From contig NZ_OZ007039.1 in the NCBI RefSeq assembly GCF_963931675.1, positions 2,145,806 through 2,209,805 of the forward strand: 64,000 nt of DNA, read 5' to 3'. Shown one piece after another: positions 35,575-43,436 of this stretch. This DNA is from an uncultured Alistipes sp. (GTDB lineage: Bacteria; Bacteroidota; Bacteroidia; Bacteroidales; Rikenellaceae). The notes under the pieces are model-generated. The model saw nothing but the letters and a program-made list of their open reading frames with translations, had not been told where the DNA came from and did no database searches. The stretch's first letter is position 1; each line of letters opens with the position of its first letter. The position numbers and the translations under genes were made by a program.

Positions 35575-36387
35575 TTATTGTTTGTTGGCGTGTTCGATCG
35601 CGCGTTTTACGGACCCCCAGCGGAGCAGGGCTTCGCGGGCTTCGGTCTCCGGGAGTCCGGTGCTTTGGGCCACCATGCGTGTTCCGCGGGCGATGAGTTT
35701 GTCGTTGGTGAGCTGCATGTGGACCATGCGGTTTCCCTCGACGCGCCCCAGGCGGATCATCACGGCGGTGGACAGCATGTTGAGCATCAGTTTCTGGGCC
35801 GTTCCGGCCTTCATGCGTGTGGATCCGGTGACGAATTCGGGTCCCACGACGGCTTCGAGGGCGTATTCGGCCGCGGCCGCGGCGGGTGATCCGGGGTTGC
35901 AGACCACGGCGGCGGTCAGCAGCCCCTCCTGCCGGGCTCTCCGCAGCCCGCCGATGACGTAGGGTGTGGTTCCCGATGCGGCAATCCCGACGAGCGTGTC
36001 GTCCGCCGCGGGATGATAGGGCGCCAGATCGCGCCAGGCGCCTTCCGTATCGTCTTCGGCGTGCTCCACGGCACGGCGGAGGGCGCCGTCACCCCCGGCG
36101 ATCAGCCCGATTACGAGATCGAACGGCACCCCGAAGGTCGGAGGCAGTTCCGAAGCGTCCGTCACGCCGAGGCGTCCGCTGGTTCCGGCGCCGATGTAGA
36201 AGAGCCTTCCGCCGCGCCGCATCCGCTCGACGATGCGTTCGACCAGCTGCTCCATGGCGGGAATGACCTTCCGCACGGCCTCGTGCACGCGGGCATCCTC
36301 GCGGTTGATCCCGACGAGGATGTCGTGTGTGGACATCTGCTGCAGGTTATCGTATTCCGAACTCTGTTCGGTGATTCTGTTCTCCAT
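35575..36387 (-). CDS. murQ: N-acetylmuramic acid 6-phosphate etherase
   Basis: A 270-residue SIS-domain enzyme that splits the lactyl ether of MurNAc-6-phosphate to GlcNAc-6-phosphate and D-lactate, a peptidoglycan recycling step. The ATG at 36387 starts the conserved N-terminus (ENRITEQSSEYDNLQQMST). The signature GAGTSGRLGVTDASELPPTFG-like loop lies near 58-78, and the C-terminal ANxAIDHAxGxARTA-like region is represented by the basic segment ending at 35575. Its start overlaps the 3' end of the upstream kinase gene by 41 bp, so the two are translationally linked and act in sequence. Confidence 0.93.
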   Translation of the reverse strand: MENRITEQSSEYDNLQQMSTHDILVGINREDARVHEAVRKVIPAMEQLVERIVERMRRGGRLFYIGAGTSGRLGVTDASELPPTFGVPFDLVIGLIAGGDGALRRAVEHAEDDTEGAWRDLAPYHPAADDTLVGIAASGTTPYVIGGLRRARQEGLLTAAVVCNPGSPAAAAAEYALEAVVGPEFVTGSTRMKAGTAQKLMLNMLSTAVMIRLGRVEGNRMVHMQLTNDKLIARGTRMVAQSTGLPETEAREALLRWGSVKRAIEHANKQ

Positions 36388-37201
36388 GATGGTATGTTGC
36401 AAGCCCTTCTGCGGGCGATTCGACAATGGTTTTCACGGAATACCCTTCTGCCTCAAGCGCCTCGCGGAGCCACTTTTCGAAATGGGCGGCAACCCCTCCG
36501 ACACAGGCGACGGGAATCCCGGCCGGGTACCGGCTCAGGTTCCGCCGTGCGAATTCGCGGAAGGCCCCGATGACCATCCCGTGCACCTCGGGACACGTCA
36601 TGTGTGCCCGGGCGAACGGTGCGAACGAGGCGAGGAACCGGTTGGCGAAGGGTTCGCGGTAGACGCGGCGGATGATCTCCTTGTAGGAGAGCCCGGTTTC
36701 GGCGAGGAACTCCTCCCGGAGGGGGATGTGCCCCTTGAAGATGCCGTTGAGCAGCGCGCGGCCCAGGGCCGCACCGCTCCCTTCGTCGCCGAGGATGTAG
36801 CCCAGCGGGGGGACGTGCCGGACGATCTCGCCGCCGCGGCAGAGGCAGGAGTTCGAACCGGTCCCGAGGATGCAGGCGATCCCTTCGCCGCGACCCCACA
36901 GGGCCCGGGCCGCACCCGTGAGGTCCGATTCGACGGAGACCTCCTGTGTCCCGAAGTGGCGGGCGAGGAGCTGCCGGAGGCGTTCCGAGGTCTCGGGGAA
37001 GGTCCTGCCGCACCCGGCGCCGTAAAACCGCACGGCCGTGACGCTCCCGAGCCGGGGCAGTTCGGCCAGCGAGCTGCGGATCTGCTCGTCGGAGTGCTGG
37101 ACGGCATTGATCCCGCGGGTGCGCATGGTGCGCATCCGGACGCCGTCGTCGGCGATCCACGTGCATTGGGTCGATCCGCTGTCTGCAAGGAGTATCATCA
37201 T
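36347..37201 (-). CDS. BadF/BadG/BcrA-type sugar kinase, probable MurNAc/GlcNAc kinase
   Basis: A 284-residue ASKHA-fold ATPase. The phosphate-1 loop LLADSGSTQCTW (about 4-15), GAGCGRTFPE, and the phosphate-2-like CILGTGSNSCLC followed by GDEGSGAALGR mark the BadF/BadG/BcrA/BcrD family, which includes N-acetylglucosamine and MurNAc kinases. Coupling with murQ suggests it phosphorylates MurNAc at O6 to supply the MurQ substrate, as proposed for MurK of related bacteria. The start may be the first or second Met. The promoter -7 element ends only 5 bp before the second Met, so the mRNA may be leaderless. Confidence 0.8.
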   Translation of the reverse strand: MMILLADSGSTQCTWIADDGVRMRTMRTRGINAVQHSDEQIRSSLAELPRLGSVTAVRFYGAGCGRTFPETSERLRQLLARHFGTQEVSVESDLTGAARALWGRGEGIACILGTGSNSCLCRGGEIVRHVPPLGYILGDEGSGAALGRALLNGIFKGHIPLREEFLAETGLSYKEIIRRVYREPFANRFLASFAPFARAHMTCPEVHGMVIGAFREFARRNLSRYPAGIPVACVGGVAAHFEKWLREALEAEGYSVKTIVESPAEGLATYHHGEQNHRTEFGIR

Positions 37202-37202
37202 T

Positions 37203-37210
37203 CAAAGATA
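37203..37210 (-). promoter_or_regulatory. -7 element (TATCTTTG) abutting the kinase start codon
   Basis: CAAAGATA on the plus strand is an exact minus-strand TAnnTTTG. Its last base is 5 bp before the second in-frame ATG (37198), where transcription would be expected to begin. Confidence 0.5.
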
Positions 37211-37282
37211 CATATAATATATGGAATCCGGAAGTGAAAAAACGGTAACTACTTTTTTTAGTTAATAAACTATGAAAAATAG

Positions 37283-37312
37283 TTGCATGTGAAGATTTTT
37301 TAGTTACCTTTG
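37283..37312 (+). promoter_or_regulatory. promoter within the left end of the IS110 element
   Basis: GTTG at the -33 position (TTG 37283-37285), a 19-bp spacer and TACCTTTG at 37305-37312. Transcription would begin near 37317 and run about 165 nt to the transposase ATG. Confidence 0.6.
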
Positions 37313-37316
37313 TGGT

Positions 37317-37481
37317 GAGGGCGGAGACGAAGCGCCCGGATACGAAGAAAAGAACCGGAAAAAGAGTTCCTATGTTTACGATCCGAGTAGACCGCACCGA
37401 TAGCGGATAGAAGAAAAAAGCTATCGAGATTTTGGTTAGATTAAAGCAGCCAAACCTTAACTAACTAAAATAGCGATAGCC
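37317..37481 (+). ncRNA. putative IS110 bridge RNA region
   Basis: This 165-nt noncoding stretch lies between the IS promoter and the transposase start, where IS110-group elements encode their bridge RNA. Visible helices are GGGCG/CGCCC (37319-37323 with 37333-37337) and CGATAGC/GCTATCG (37398-37404 with 37420-37426, 15-nt loop). A TTTGG/CCAAA pairing lies near 37431-37452. The target- and donor-binding loops cannot be assigned by eye. Function is inferred from position and family knowledge. Confidence 0.5.
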
Positions 37482-38561
37482 ATGAGAGGACAAAGAAACG
37501 AAATTAGTTTCAGAGGACAAAAGATTTATATAGGGATCGATGTCCATTTGAAGAGTTGGTCGGTTACGGTCTTGTCGGAGACCTCCGTGCTGAAGAAGTT
37601 TAGTCAGCATCCGAGTCCGGAAGCATTGCACGGATTTCTGGCGCGGAGTTATCCGGGAGCCGAATATCATTCGGTATACGAAGCCGGCTTCTGCGGGTTC
37701 TGGATACACGAACGGCTGACGGCATTAGGGATTGACAACATCGTGGTCAATCCGGGGGATGTTCCGACCAAGAGCAGTGAAAAGCTTCGTAAGAGTGACG
37801 CCGTGGATAGCAGCAAGCTGGCGCGGAGTTTACGAGCCAACGAACTGAAAGGCATTTACACGCCGGACAGCGCATCGTTGGAGATGCGTTCCTTGATAAG
37901 ATTGAAGAACTCGATAACAAAAGACACGACGCGTCAGAAGAACCGGATCAAGTCCCAATTGCGGTATCTGGGCATTGGGATTCCACAAGAGTTCCTCGAA
38001 CCGTTCTCCAACTGGTCAAAACGTTTTATTGCCTGGTTGAAGGAGGTTGAAACCCTCACACCGAGCGGGCGTCAGGCCCTCGACATTCAAATCCGGCATC
38101 TGGAGGAGCTACGCCGCCAGAAGTTGGAGATGACACGGGCTTTGCGGACATTGGCCAAGACGGACCGGTTTCGCGAACCGCTGCGGTTGATTATGACCGT
38201 TCCGGGGTTCGGACAGGCTACGGGAATGGCATTTCTTTCGGAGATATGCGACATTGCCCGTTTCCGCAATGCCGAACAACTGGCCGCCTATATCGGGATG
38301 ATCCCGATGTGCCATTCCAGTGGAGAGAAAGATGGGACAGGAGACATTACCGTGCGAAGAAACGCCGTCATGCGCTGTAACCTGATAGAGGCCGCATGGG
38401 TGGCGGTACGTCAAGACCCTGCGATGAACCTGTTTTTTACTGAACAGTGCAAGCGAATGCCAAAGAGCAAGGCCATCGTAAAGGTCGCTCGCAAACTGGT
38501 CAACAGATTATACTTCGTACTCAAGCACCAGACTGATTATGTCAATAGTGTCATGTCATAG
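37482..38561 (+). CDS. IS110-family transposase/recombinase
   Basis: A 359-residue IS110-type recombinase, apparently intact. The N-terminal DEDD RuvC-like domain has Asp20 (IGIDVH), Glu67 (VYEAG), Asp106 and Asp109 (KSDAVDSSKLA). A coiled middle region (about 130-225) and the C-terminal Transposase_20 domain follow (MTVPGFGQATGMAFLSEI near 238-255). The latter includes HSSGEKD with Ser279/Ser280, the expected nucleophilic serine. All five catalytic positions known for this family are present, so it is probably active. Such enzymes use a bridge RNA to choose target and donor sites. Confidence 0.95.
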   Translation: MRGQRNEISFRGQKIYIGIDVHLKSWSVTVLSETSVLKKFSQHPSPEALHGFLARSYPGAEYHSVYEAGFCGFWIHERLTALGIDNIVVNPGDVPTKSSEKLRKSDAVDSSKLARSLRANELKGIYTPDSASLEMRSLIRLKNSITKDTTRQKNRIKSQLRYLGIGIPQEFLEPFSNWSKRFIAWLKEVETLTPSGRQALDIQIRHLEELRRQKLEMTRALRTLAKTDRFREPLRLIMTVPGFGQATGMAFLSEICDIARFRNAEQLAAYIGMIPMCHSSGEKDGTGDITVRRNAVMRCNLIEAAWVAVRQDPAMNLFFTEQCKRMPKSKAIVKVARKLVNRLYFVLKHQTDYVNSVMS

Positions 38562-38755
38562 AGAAACCCTTCCGGTAAACGGATTTTCCCAGAGAGAATA
38601 CTACATGATGTTTGCGGCGTTAACGTCCGCTTAAAATAGTTTGCTCCTCTGGCCTTTGTAAACTAATACAGGAACATGCGGCAGCGTGCTGACCGCTGTG
38701 GAAAGTCTGTTTACCGAAGGTTTTTTACGGGTTCTGAAATCTCGGCTTTCGAAAG

Positions 38756-38837
38756 GGCCAAAGGTGTTAAGCACGAAGTGTCTCCGCACCGGCTCGATCA
38801 GAGGCCGGCGGAGTCACTTGTGCCTTGACCTTTGGCC
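38756..38837. repeat. 82-bp imperfect palindrome next to the IS element
   Basis: GGCCAAAGGT (38756-38765) pairs with ACCTTTGGCC (38828-38837). Inside are GCAC/GTGC, AAGTG/CACTT, CTCCG/CGGAG and CCGGC/GCCGG, around a loop near 38796-38801. Mismatches interrupt the arms. The 379-bp gap 38562-38940 holds the IS right end, this palindrome and the blaI operator; no credible gene is seen. Confidence 0.75.
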
Positions 38838-38903
38838 GGGAAGATCTTCAAGAAACGCAATATGTTGTTAATGAAATAAAAACAAATCTAACCAAAAACT
38901 TTG

Positions 38904-38921
38904 ATCCAAATTTATTTGGAT
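38904..38921. promoter_or_regulatory. candidate BlaI-type operator
   Basis: ATCCAAAT-TT-ATTTGGAT is an 8+8 bp perfect inverted repeat, 19 bp upstream of the blaI-like start. It directly follows a -7-like AAACTTTG. Its position fits autorepression. Confidence 0.55.
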
Positions 38922-38940
38922 TGTAACTGGAAAGACGATC

Positions 38941-39306
38941 ATGGAACGTTTGACACGCCGCGAAGAGGAGCTGATGCAATGCTTCTGGACACACGGACCG
39001 CTGTTCGTGCGGGAGCTGGTGGCGCTGGCCCCGGATCCGAAACCGCACTTCAATACGCTCTCGACAATGGTGCGGGCCCTCGAGGCGAAGGGCTATGTGG
39101 GGCATAAACCCTTCGGGAATACCTACCAGTACTATCCGCTGGTCAGCGAGCAGGAGTTTTCGCGCCGCACGCTGGGCAGCGTCATCGACCGCTATTTCGA
39201 GAAATCCTGCCTCGGGGCCGTTTCGGCCCTGGTCGAGGAGGAGCGGATCTCGGTCGAGGAGCTGCGCGAACTGATCGACCGCATCGAACACCAAAACGCC
39301 CGATAG
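38941..39306 (+). CDS. BlaI/MecI/CopY-family repressor
   Basis: A 121-residue winged-helix repressor of the penicillinase-repressor family. The N-terminal helix-turn-helix starts LTRREEELMQCFW, and the recognition region contains HFNTLSTMVRALEAKGYV (about 38-55), matching the NTVxTxLxRLxxKGxL pattern of BlaI. The C-terminal dimerisation helices follow. Relatives bind as dimers and are inactivated by proteolysis triggered by a BlaR1/MecR1 sensor, the next gene here, 2 bp downstream. No beta-lactamase is present nearby, so the regulated genes are unknown and may be envelope-stress related. Confidence 0.93.
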   Translation: MERLTRREEELMQCFWTHGPLFVRELVALAPDPKPHFNTLSTMVRALEAKGYVGHKPFGNTYQYYPLVSEQEFSRRTLGSVIDRYFEKSCLGAVSALVEEERISVEELRELIDRIEHQNAR

Positions 39307-39308
39307 CC

Positions 39309-41384
39309 ATGTGTTACGAATGGACGATCTACAGCCTGAAAGTGGGGGCGTGCCTGGCGGTTTTCTACCTTTTTTTCAAACTGCTGTTGAGCCGTGAGAC
39401 CTTCCACCGCTTCAACCGCATCGTGGTGCTGGGGGCGATGCTCCTCTCGTTCGTGCTGCCGCTGTGCGTGATTACGGTCTGGCGCGAACTTCCGCTGCTG
39501 CCTGCGGTCCCGGTTTTCGGGATGGACGGGGCAGCTTCCGAAACGGCTCTTCCCGCCGCACGGCCTTTCCCCTGGAAAACCCTCGTCGGGGTGCTTTTCG
39601 TGACGGGAGCCGCCGCCACCTTCCTGCATACGCTCTGGTCGCTGGGCGCGGTGATGCGGGTGATCCGCCGGGGCCGCCGCGAACGGCTGGACGACGGGAC
39701 GATCCTCGTGCGCCTGCCGCAGCGCGTCACTCCGTTCAGTTGGGGCCGCTACGTCGTGATTTCCGAGGAGGACTTGGCGGAGAACGGCCCGGCGATCCTG
39801 ACCCACGAACGGGCCCACGTCCGCCTGCACCATTCGGTCGACCTGCTGGTGACCGACCTGGCGGGGTGCCTGCAGTGGTTCAATCCGGCAATGTGGCTGC
39901 TGCGGCGCGAGTTGCGGGCCATCCATGAATACGAAGCCGATGCCGCCGTGCTGGCGAGCGGTGTCGATGCGAAGAGTTATCAGATGCTGCTTATAAGGAA
40001 GGCCGTTGGCGGGAGGTGGTACTCAGTCGCCAACAGCCTCAATCACAGTAAACTTAAAAACCGTATTACCATGATGTTGCGAAAGAAATCATCGCGGCGG
40101 ACCGAAGCGCGTGCGCTTCTGCTGCTGCCGCTTGCCGGCCTGGCTCTGGGAGCCTTTGCCGAGACCCGTTATGTGGTTCCTGCTGCGTACAAAGATACGC
40201 AAAATCGGATTACAAAAAACGAAATGCGTGTGGAAATCGGTCCGGATACCATGATTATCCGCGGGATGAAGGCGACGACGGATCCGGAGAAGAGCCCGAT
40301 GGTGATCATCAACGGCTCGAAAACCGACGCAAAGGCCCTCGACACGCTCCGTCCGGAACGGATCGCGTCGGTTTCGGTGCTGAAGGATTCGCTTTCGCGG
40401 GCCACCTACGGCGAGGAGGCGAAGAACGGTGTGATCGTCGTCACGCTGAAGAAACCGGGCGAGGCTGCTGCGGCCTCAGGGAACAATGCCTACGGTACGC
40501 AGGTGACGACCTCCCCGAACGGGAACACCATGTCCATTTCGATTTCGCGGTCTCCCTCGCAGGCGTCGCTCTCGACTTCGGGGCTTGAGGGTAATCCGGT
40601 GATTGTGGTCGACGGGGAGCGCTATTCGGGCAGTCTCAACGATCTCGACGTGCAGCAGATCCGGAGCATGTCGGTCTACAAGGGCAATATTCCCGAGAAG
40701 TACCGCCAATACCTCGGTCCGGAGAACGAGGGTGTGATCGAGATCATCACGAAACGTGCGGTGCAGTCGGCCGAGAAGCTCCGGAACTACTTCCAGAGCG
40801 ACGAATGGAAGCAGATGCAGCAGAAGTTGGTCCAGTCGGAGAAGTATTTCGAGAGCGAGGAGTGGAAGCGGGCGCAAAAGCGGCTCTCCGAGGTCTCGGA
40901 TGCTTCGGATTCCTATTTCCGGAGCGAGGAGTGGAAGCGGGCGCAGATGGAGCTCTCCGAGCTGGGCTCCTATTTCGAGAGCGAGGAGTGGAAGAACGCG
41001 CAGCAGAAACTGCAAAACCTCGACGACCTGAATCTCCGCGGAAAGGCGATTGTCATGTACAGGACGGATGCGGAGGATGCCGGAACGTCGGTTCCCTACA
41101 ATACGGTTGTCGGAGGCCGGGGCGGCATGGTGGTCACGGGGCCGGAGGTGATGTCGAAGAGCCGTTCCGACGACAATGGCTCGGTCACGGTGGCCAAGGG
41201 GCGCGTGATGGCCGACTTTTCGGAGATCGACGAGTCGGAGTATCAGATCGAAATCAACGGCAAACCCGCCGCCAAGTCCGATCTGGAGCGGATCGAACCG
41301 GGGAAGATCCGGCGCGTAGAGTTGATCCGCAACGACGCGACGCCCGGCAAACAGGGCATCCTGCGGGTCCGGACGCGCAAATAG
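39309..41384 (+). CDS. BlaR1-like M56 metallopeptidase sensor with plug-like modules and tandem coiled repeats
   Basis: A 691-residue membrane protein. The N-terminal part has three or four membrane segments (about 10-27, 38-56, 90-112, 268-284). It also has the zinc protease motif HERAH (166-170) and a downstream HEYEAD (206-211), as in BlaR1/MecR1 M56 peptidases. The C-terminal part has no penicillin-binding sensor domain. It instead has three modules resembling TonB-receptor plug segments (about 330-382, 429-482, 645-691; pattern VIxNG...IxSVxVxKD...GxIxVxTK). Between modules two and three is a fourfold repeat around S(E/D)EWK (Trp500, 519, 542, 561). It starts 2 bp after blaI; the two probably form a sensor-repressor system. 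Confidence 0.88.
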   Translation: MCYEWTIYSLKVGACLAVFYLFFKLLLSRETFHRFNRIVVLGAMLLSFVLPLCVITVWRELPLLPAVPVFGMDGAASETALPAARPFPWKTLVGVLFVTGAAATFLHTLWSLGAVMRVIRRGRRERLDDGTILVRLPQRVTPFSWGRYVVISEEDLAENGPAILTHERAHVRLHHSVDLLVTDLAGCLQWFNPAMWLLRRELRAIHEYEADAAVLASGVDAKSYQMLLIRKAVGGRWYSVANSLNHSKLKNRITMMLRKKSSRRTEARALLLLPLAGLALGAFAETRYVVPAAYKDTQNRITKNEMRVEIGPDTMIIRGMKATTDPEKSPMVIINGSKTDAKALDTLRPERIASVSVLKDSLSRATYGEEAKNGVIVVTLKKPGEAAAASGNNAYGTQVTTSPNGNTMSISISRSPSQASLSTSGLEGNPVIVVDGERYSGSLNDLDVQQIRSMSVYKGNIPEKYRQYLGPENEGVIEIITKRAVQSAEKLRNYFQSDEWKQMQQKLVQSEKYFESEEWKRAQKRLSEVSDASDSYFRSEEWKRAQMELSELGSYFESEEWKNAQQKLQNLDDLNLRGKAIVMYRTDAEDAGTSVPYNTVVGGRGGMVVTGPEVMSKSRSDDNGSVTVAKGRVMADFSEIDESEYQIEINGKPAAKSDLERIEPGKIRRVELIRNDATPGKQGILRVRTRK
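40785..41024 (+). repeat. four tandem coding repeats (YFxSEEWKxAQxxLSE)
   Basis: Four copies of a 19-23 residue unit in the BlaR1-like protein, with Trp at residues 500, 519, 542 and 561. The units are rich in Glu, Lys and Gln and likely helical. The DNA is also repetitive (GAGCGAGGAGTGGAAG recurs). Confidence 0.9.
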
Positions 41385-41419
41385 CGGCTTTCGGGCAGAC
41401 CTTAAGCGATAAAAAGTCC

Positions 41420-41459
41420 CGAGAGGCGGAACGGTTCGTACCGTTCCGCCTCTCGTTTT
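41420..41459 (+). terminator. strong terminator after the blaI-blaR1-like operon
   Basis: A perfect 16-bp stem (41420-41435 with 41440-41455) with a 4-nt loop, followed by TTTTGTTTTT. A C9 tract lies at 41477-41485, on the side of the convergent outer membrane protein gene. Confidence 0.95.
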
Positions 41460-41476
41460 GTTTTTAGCCTTGCCTG

Positions 41477-41485
41477 CCCCCCCCC
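41477..41485 (-). repeat. G9 tract (sense strand) after the BamA-like gene
   Basis: Nine C on the plus strand, reading as G9 on the strand of the outer membrane protein gene, 67 bp beyond its stop. Confidence 0.85.
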
Positions 41486-41551
41486 TGTTTTGCTGTGTTT
41501 GCCGTGTTCCTGACTTGAATCCGGCCCGGTCGGGCCTCTCCGGATTCCGGG

Positions 41552-43432
41552 TTATTCGAAATCGACGATCTCGGGACGGGTCGGGCGGTAGCGGTACTGC
41601 TCCAGACTGGTGGGGTTCGAGAGCCGGAAATATTCGCAGTCGACAAGTCCGTGTTTCCCGAATGCGATGCCGAGGCGGATCTGGACGGTATTGAAAACGA
41701 GCCGTTCGTTTCGGAGCCGGACGCCGAATCCGAACGAGGTGAAGAAGTTGTTCTTGAAGATGTTGGGCGAATAGCCGAGGAGCCCGAAATCCGCGAATCC
41801 GAAGACCGCGATGCGGAAACCCAGCGGCTGATAGGGGGTGAATACCACGGTTTCGGTATTGAGGATCATGCGGTTGGTGCCGATTGCATACTCCTTGAGG
41901 GCCTGGAGGCCGTTCGTGGAGGTGAATCGGATGCTTTCGTCGCTTCCTTCCCAACGGTTCCAACCCTGGGTGTAGTTGAGCGTGAGGAACTGCCGGATGC
42001 GGCTTCGCCGGAAGAGGAAGAGGTTCGAGAACCAGCGCAGGTCGACGTCTACGGCGCTTCGATGCCACATTTTGTTGTCCGGGTCGATGTAGCTTCCGAG
42101 CGTAGCGCCTCCCATGATGTAGCCGATGGGGCAGAAACCTCCGGCCTCGCAGGTTACTCCGAAGTAGACGGCATCGGAGAACTCGCCCCAGGTGTAACCG
42201 GAGGTCACTTCGGCCTTGTATCCTGCGGCGAGGTACTCGCGGCGTCCGAATCCGTAGATCATGTTGGCGGAGTAGAACTTTTCGCGGTAAAGTCCCAAAC
42301 CCACGAGCAGGGCATCCTGATCGTGGAGTGCGGGGTTGTAGCGGGGTCCGACCTCGGGGCGTCGGCTGACGCGGCTGTAGTTGTACCGTCCCGTGAGGTA
42401 GATGCTGGACCCTATTTTCCGCAGGAAATGCGAATAGCCTCCCCAGGCATCGAGGTTTCGCTCCTTGACGAGCAGCGAGGTGTCCTGCTCGATCATGTAT
42501 CGCTTGTCCTTGATGTCGTTGTAGGTGAGACCGATTTCGTAGTCGGTGGGTCTGATGAACTCCTTGCGGAGCCCGAGGTCGAGCGTCGAACTGTAGAAAC
42601 TGCGTCCGGCATTGAAATTTGCGGTGTAGAAGGTCCCCAGTACGTTTGGGATTTCGTACTCGACCATGTTCCCGCCGTAGGAGAAGTCGTTGCGGGAGAA
42701 GTTGGTCATGACCTTGAGGCTGTTTCCGGTACCGAGGATGTTGGCATCGGAGAGTCCGACCATCGTGCGGCCTTCGGAGTGCAGGGCACCGTCGGCGGAG
42801 ATGGTCCAGCTGTCGCGGGTCGTAATCCGGAGATTGACGCGCGTGGAGTCGATCGAGTCGGGTTTTACATCGATTTCTATATCGGCGATGTAGTCCCGGG
42901 ATCGGAGGAGCTGTTTGGTTCGGACGATGAGTTGCGGATCGAGTTCCTCTCCGGGTTTGAAGAGGAGGTCGCGGCGGATGACCCGTTCACGTGTCAGCAT
43001 GTGTGTTTTGTTGGCCGTTCGTTCGAGCCATTTGCCTCCGGGATCGAACACCTGTTTGCGGTCGATGGTGATTTCTCCGATTGTTTTTCCGGTGAAGGGA
43101 GCGAGTTGTTTCGTTTCATCGAGGACCTGTCCGTTCGAGGTCGTATCGAGCACGGGTTTCACGAAGATCATCCTGTACAGCATTCTGGGTATGGCCCGGC
43201 GGCTGGTTTTGGATTCGATGCTGTCGTAGAGCCTGTTGTTTCGGGCTCGGGCGTCGGGGCTCCGGATTTGGGCGCTGTCGGGCGTGAACCGGTCCGGGGT
43301 TTGCATACCGGGTCGCATACCGGGTCCTGCCGACGGAATCGCGGATGGGCTCGCCGCGGAAACAGACGCTACGATTCCCGCGAGGATCAGGATCAGCAGG
43401 AGTATGGGTATACGGAAATTTTGGATGATCAT
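41552..43432 (-). CDS. Omp85/BamA-TamA-like outer membrane protein
   Basis: A 626-residue protein with a signal peptide (LLLILILAGIVASVSAA). An N-terminal periplasmic region includes a POTRA-like segment: IGEITIDRKQVF near 115-127, then RERVIRRDLLFKPGEELDP and LLRSRDYIADIEIDVKPDS. A long C-terminal beta-barrel of amphipathic strands follows (for example AVFGFADFGLLGYSP near 550-565). The layout resembles small BamA/TamA-family proteins common in Bacteroidota. It is a single-gene unit flanked by terminators. The -7 element lies 5 bp before the ATG, suggesting a leaderless mRNA. The cargo or role is unknown. Confidence 0.8.
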   Translation of the reverse strand: MIIQNFRIPILLLILILAGIVASVSAASPSAIPSAGPGMRPGMQTPDRFTPDSAQIRSPDARARNNRLYDSIESKTSRRAIPRMLYRMIFVKPVLDTTSNGQVLDETKQLAPFTGKTIGEITIDRKQVFDPGGKWLERTANKTHMLTRERVIRRDLLFKPGEELDPQLIVRTKQLLRSRDYIADIEIDVKPDSIDSTRVNLRITTRDSWTISADGALHSEGRTMVGLSDANILGTGNSLKVMTNFSRNDFSYGGNMVEYEIPNVLGTFYTANFNAGRSFYSSTLDLGLRKEFIRPTDYEIGLTYNDIKDKRYMIEQDTSLLVKERNLDAWGGYSHFLRKIGSSIYLTGRYNYSRVSRRPEVGPRYNPALHDQDALLVGLGLYREKFYSANMIYGFGRREYLAAGYKAEVTSGYTWGEFSDAVYFGVTCEAGGFCPIGYIMGGATLGSYIDPDNKMWHRSAVDVDLRWFSNLFLFRRSRIRQFLTLNYTQGWNRWEGSDESIRFTSTNGLQALKEYAIGTNRMILNTETVVFTPYQPLGFRIAVFGFADFGLLGYSPNIFKNNFFTSFGFGVRLRNERLVFNTVQIRLGIAFGKHGLVDCEYFRLSNPTSLEQYRYRPTRPEIVDFE

Positions 43433-43436
43433 GTGT

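Larger units (their letters stand above)
37276..38644 (+). mobile_element. IS110-family insertion sequence (ends approximate)
   Basis: The element is defined by an intact IS110 transposase, a 5' noncoding region of about 200 bp and a short 3' noncoding end. I use the near-identical AAAATAGTTGC (37276-37286) and AAAATAGTTTGC (38633-38644) as provisional limits. IS110 elements lack terminal inverted repeats, so the true ends need comparison with an empty site. No target duplication is visible. Confidence 0.7.

Noticed and set aside
38686..38871. A 61-codon frame after the IS110 element
   Set aside because: It is read through the large palindrome and has no homology pattern or start context.
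38941..41384. Beta-lactam resistance locus
   Set aside because: A BlaI/BlaR1-like pair is present, but no beta-lactamase or penicillin-binding sensor domain is seen. Resistance cannot be claimed.
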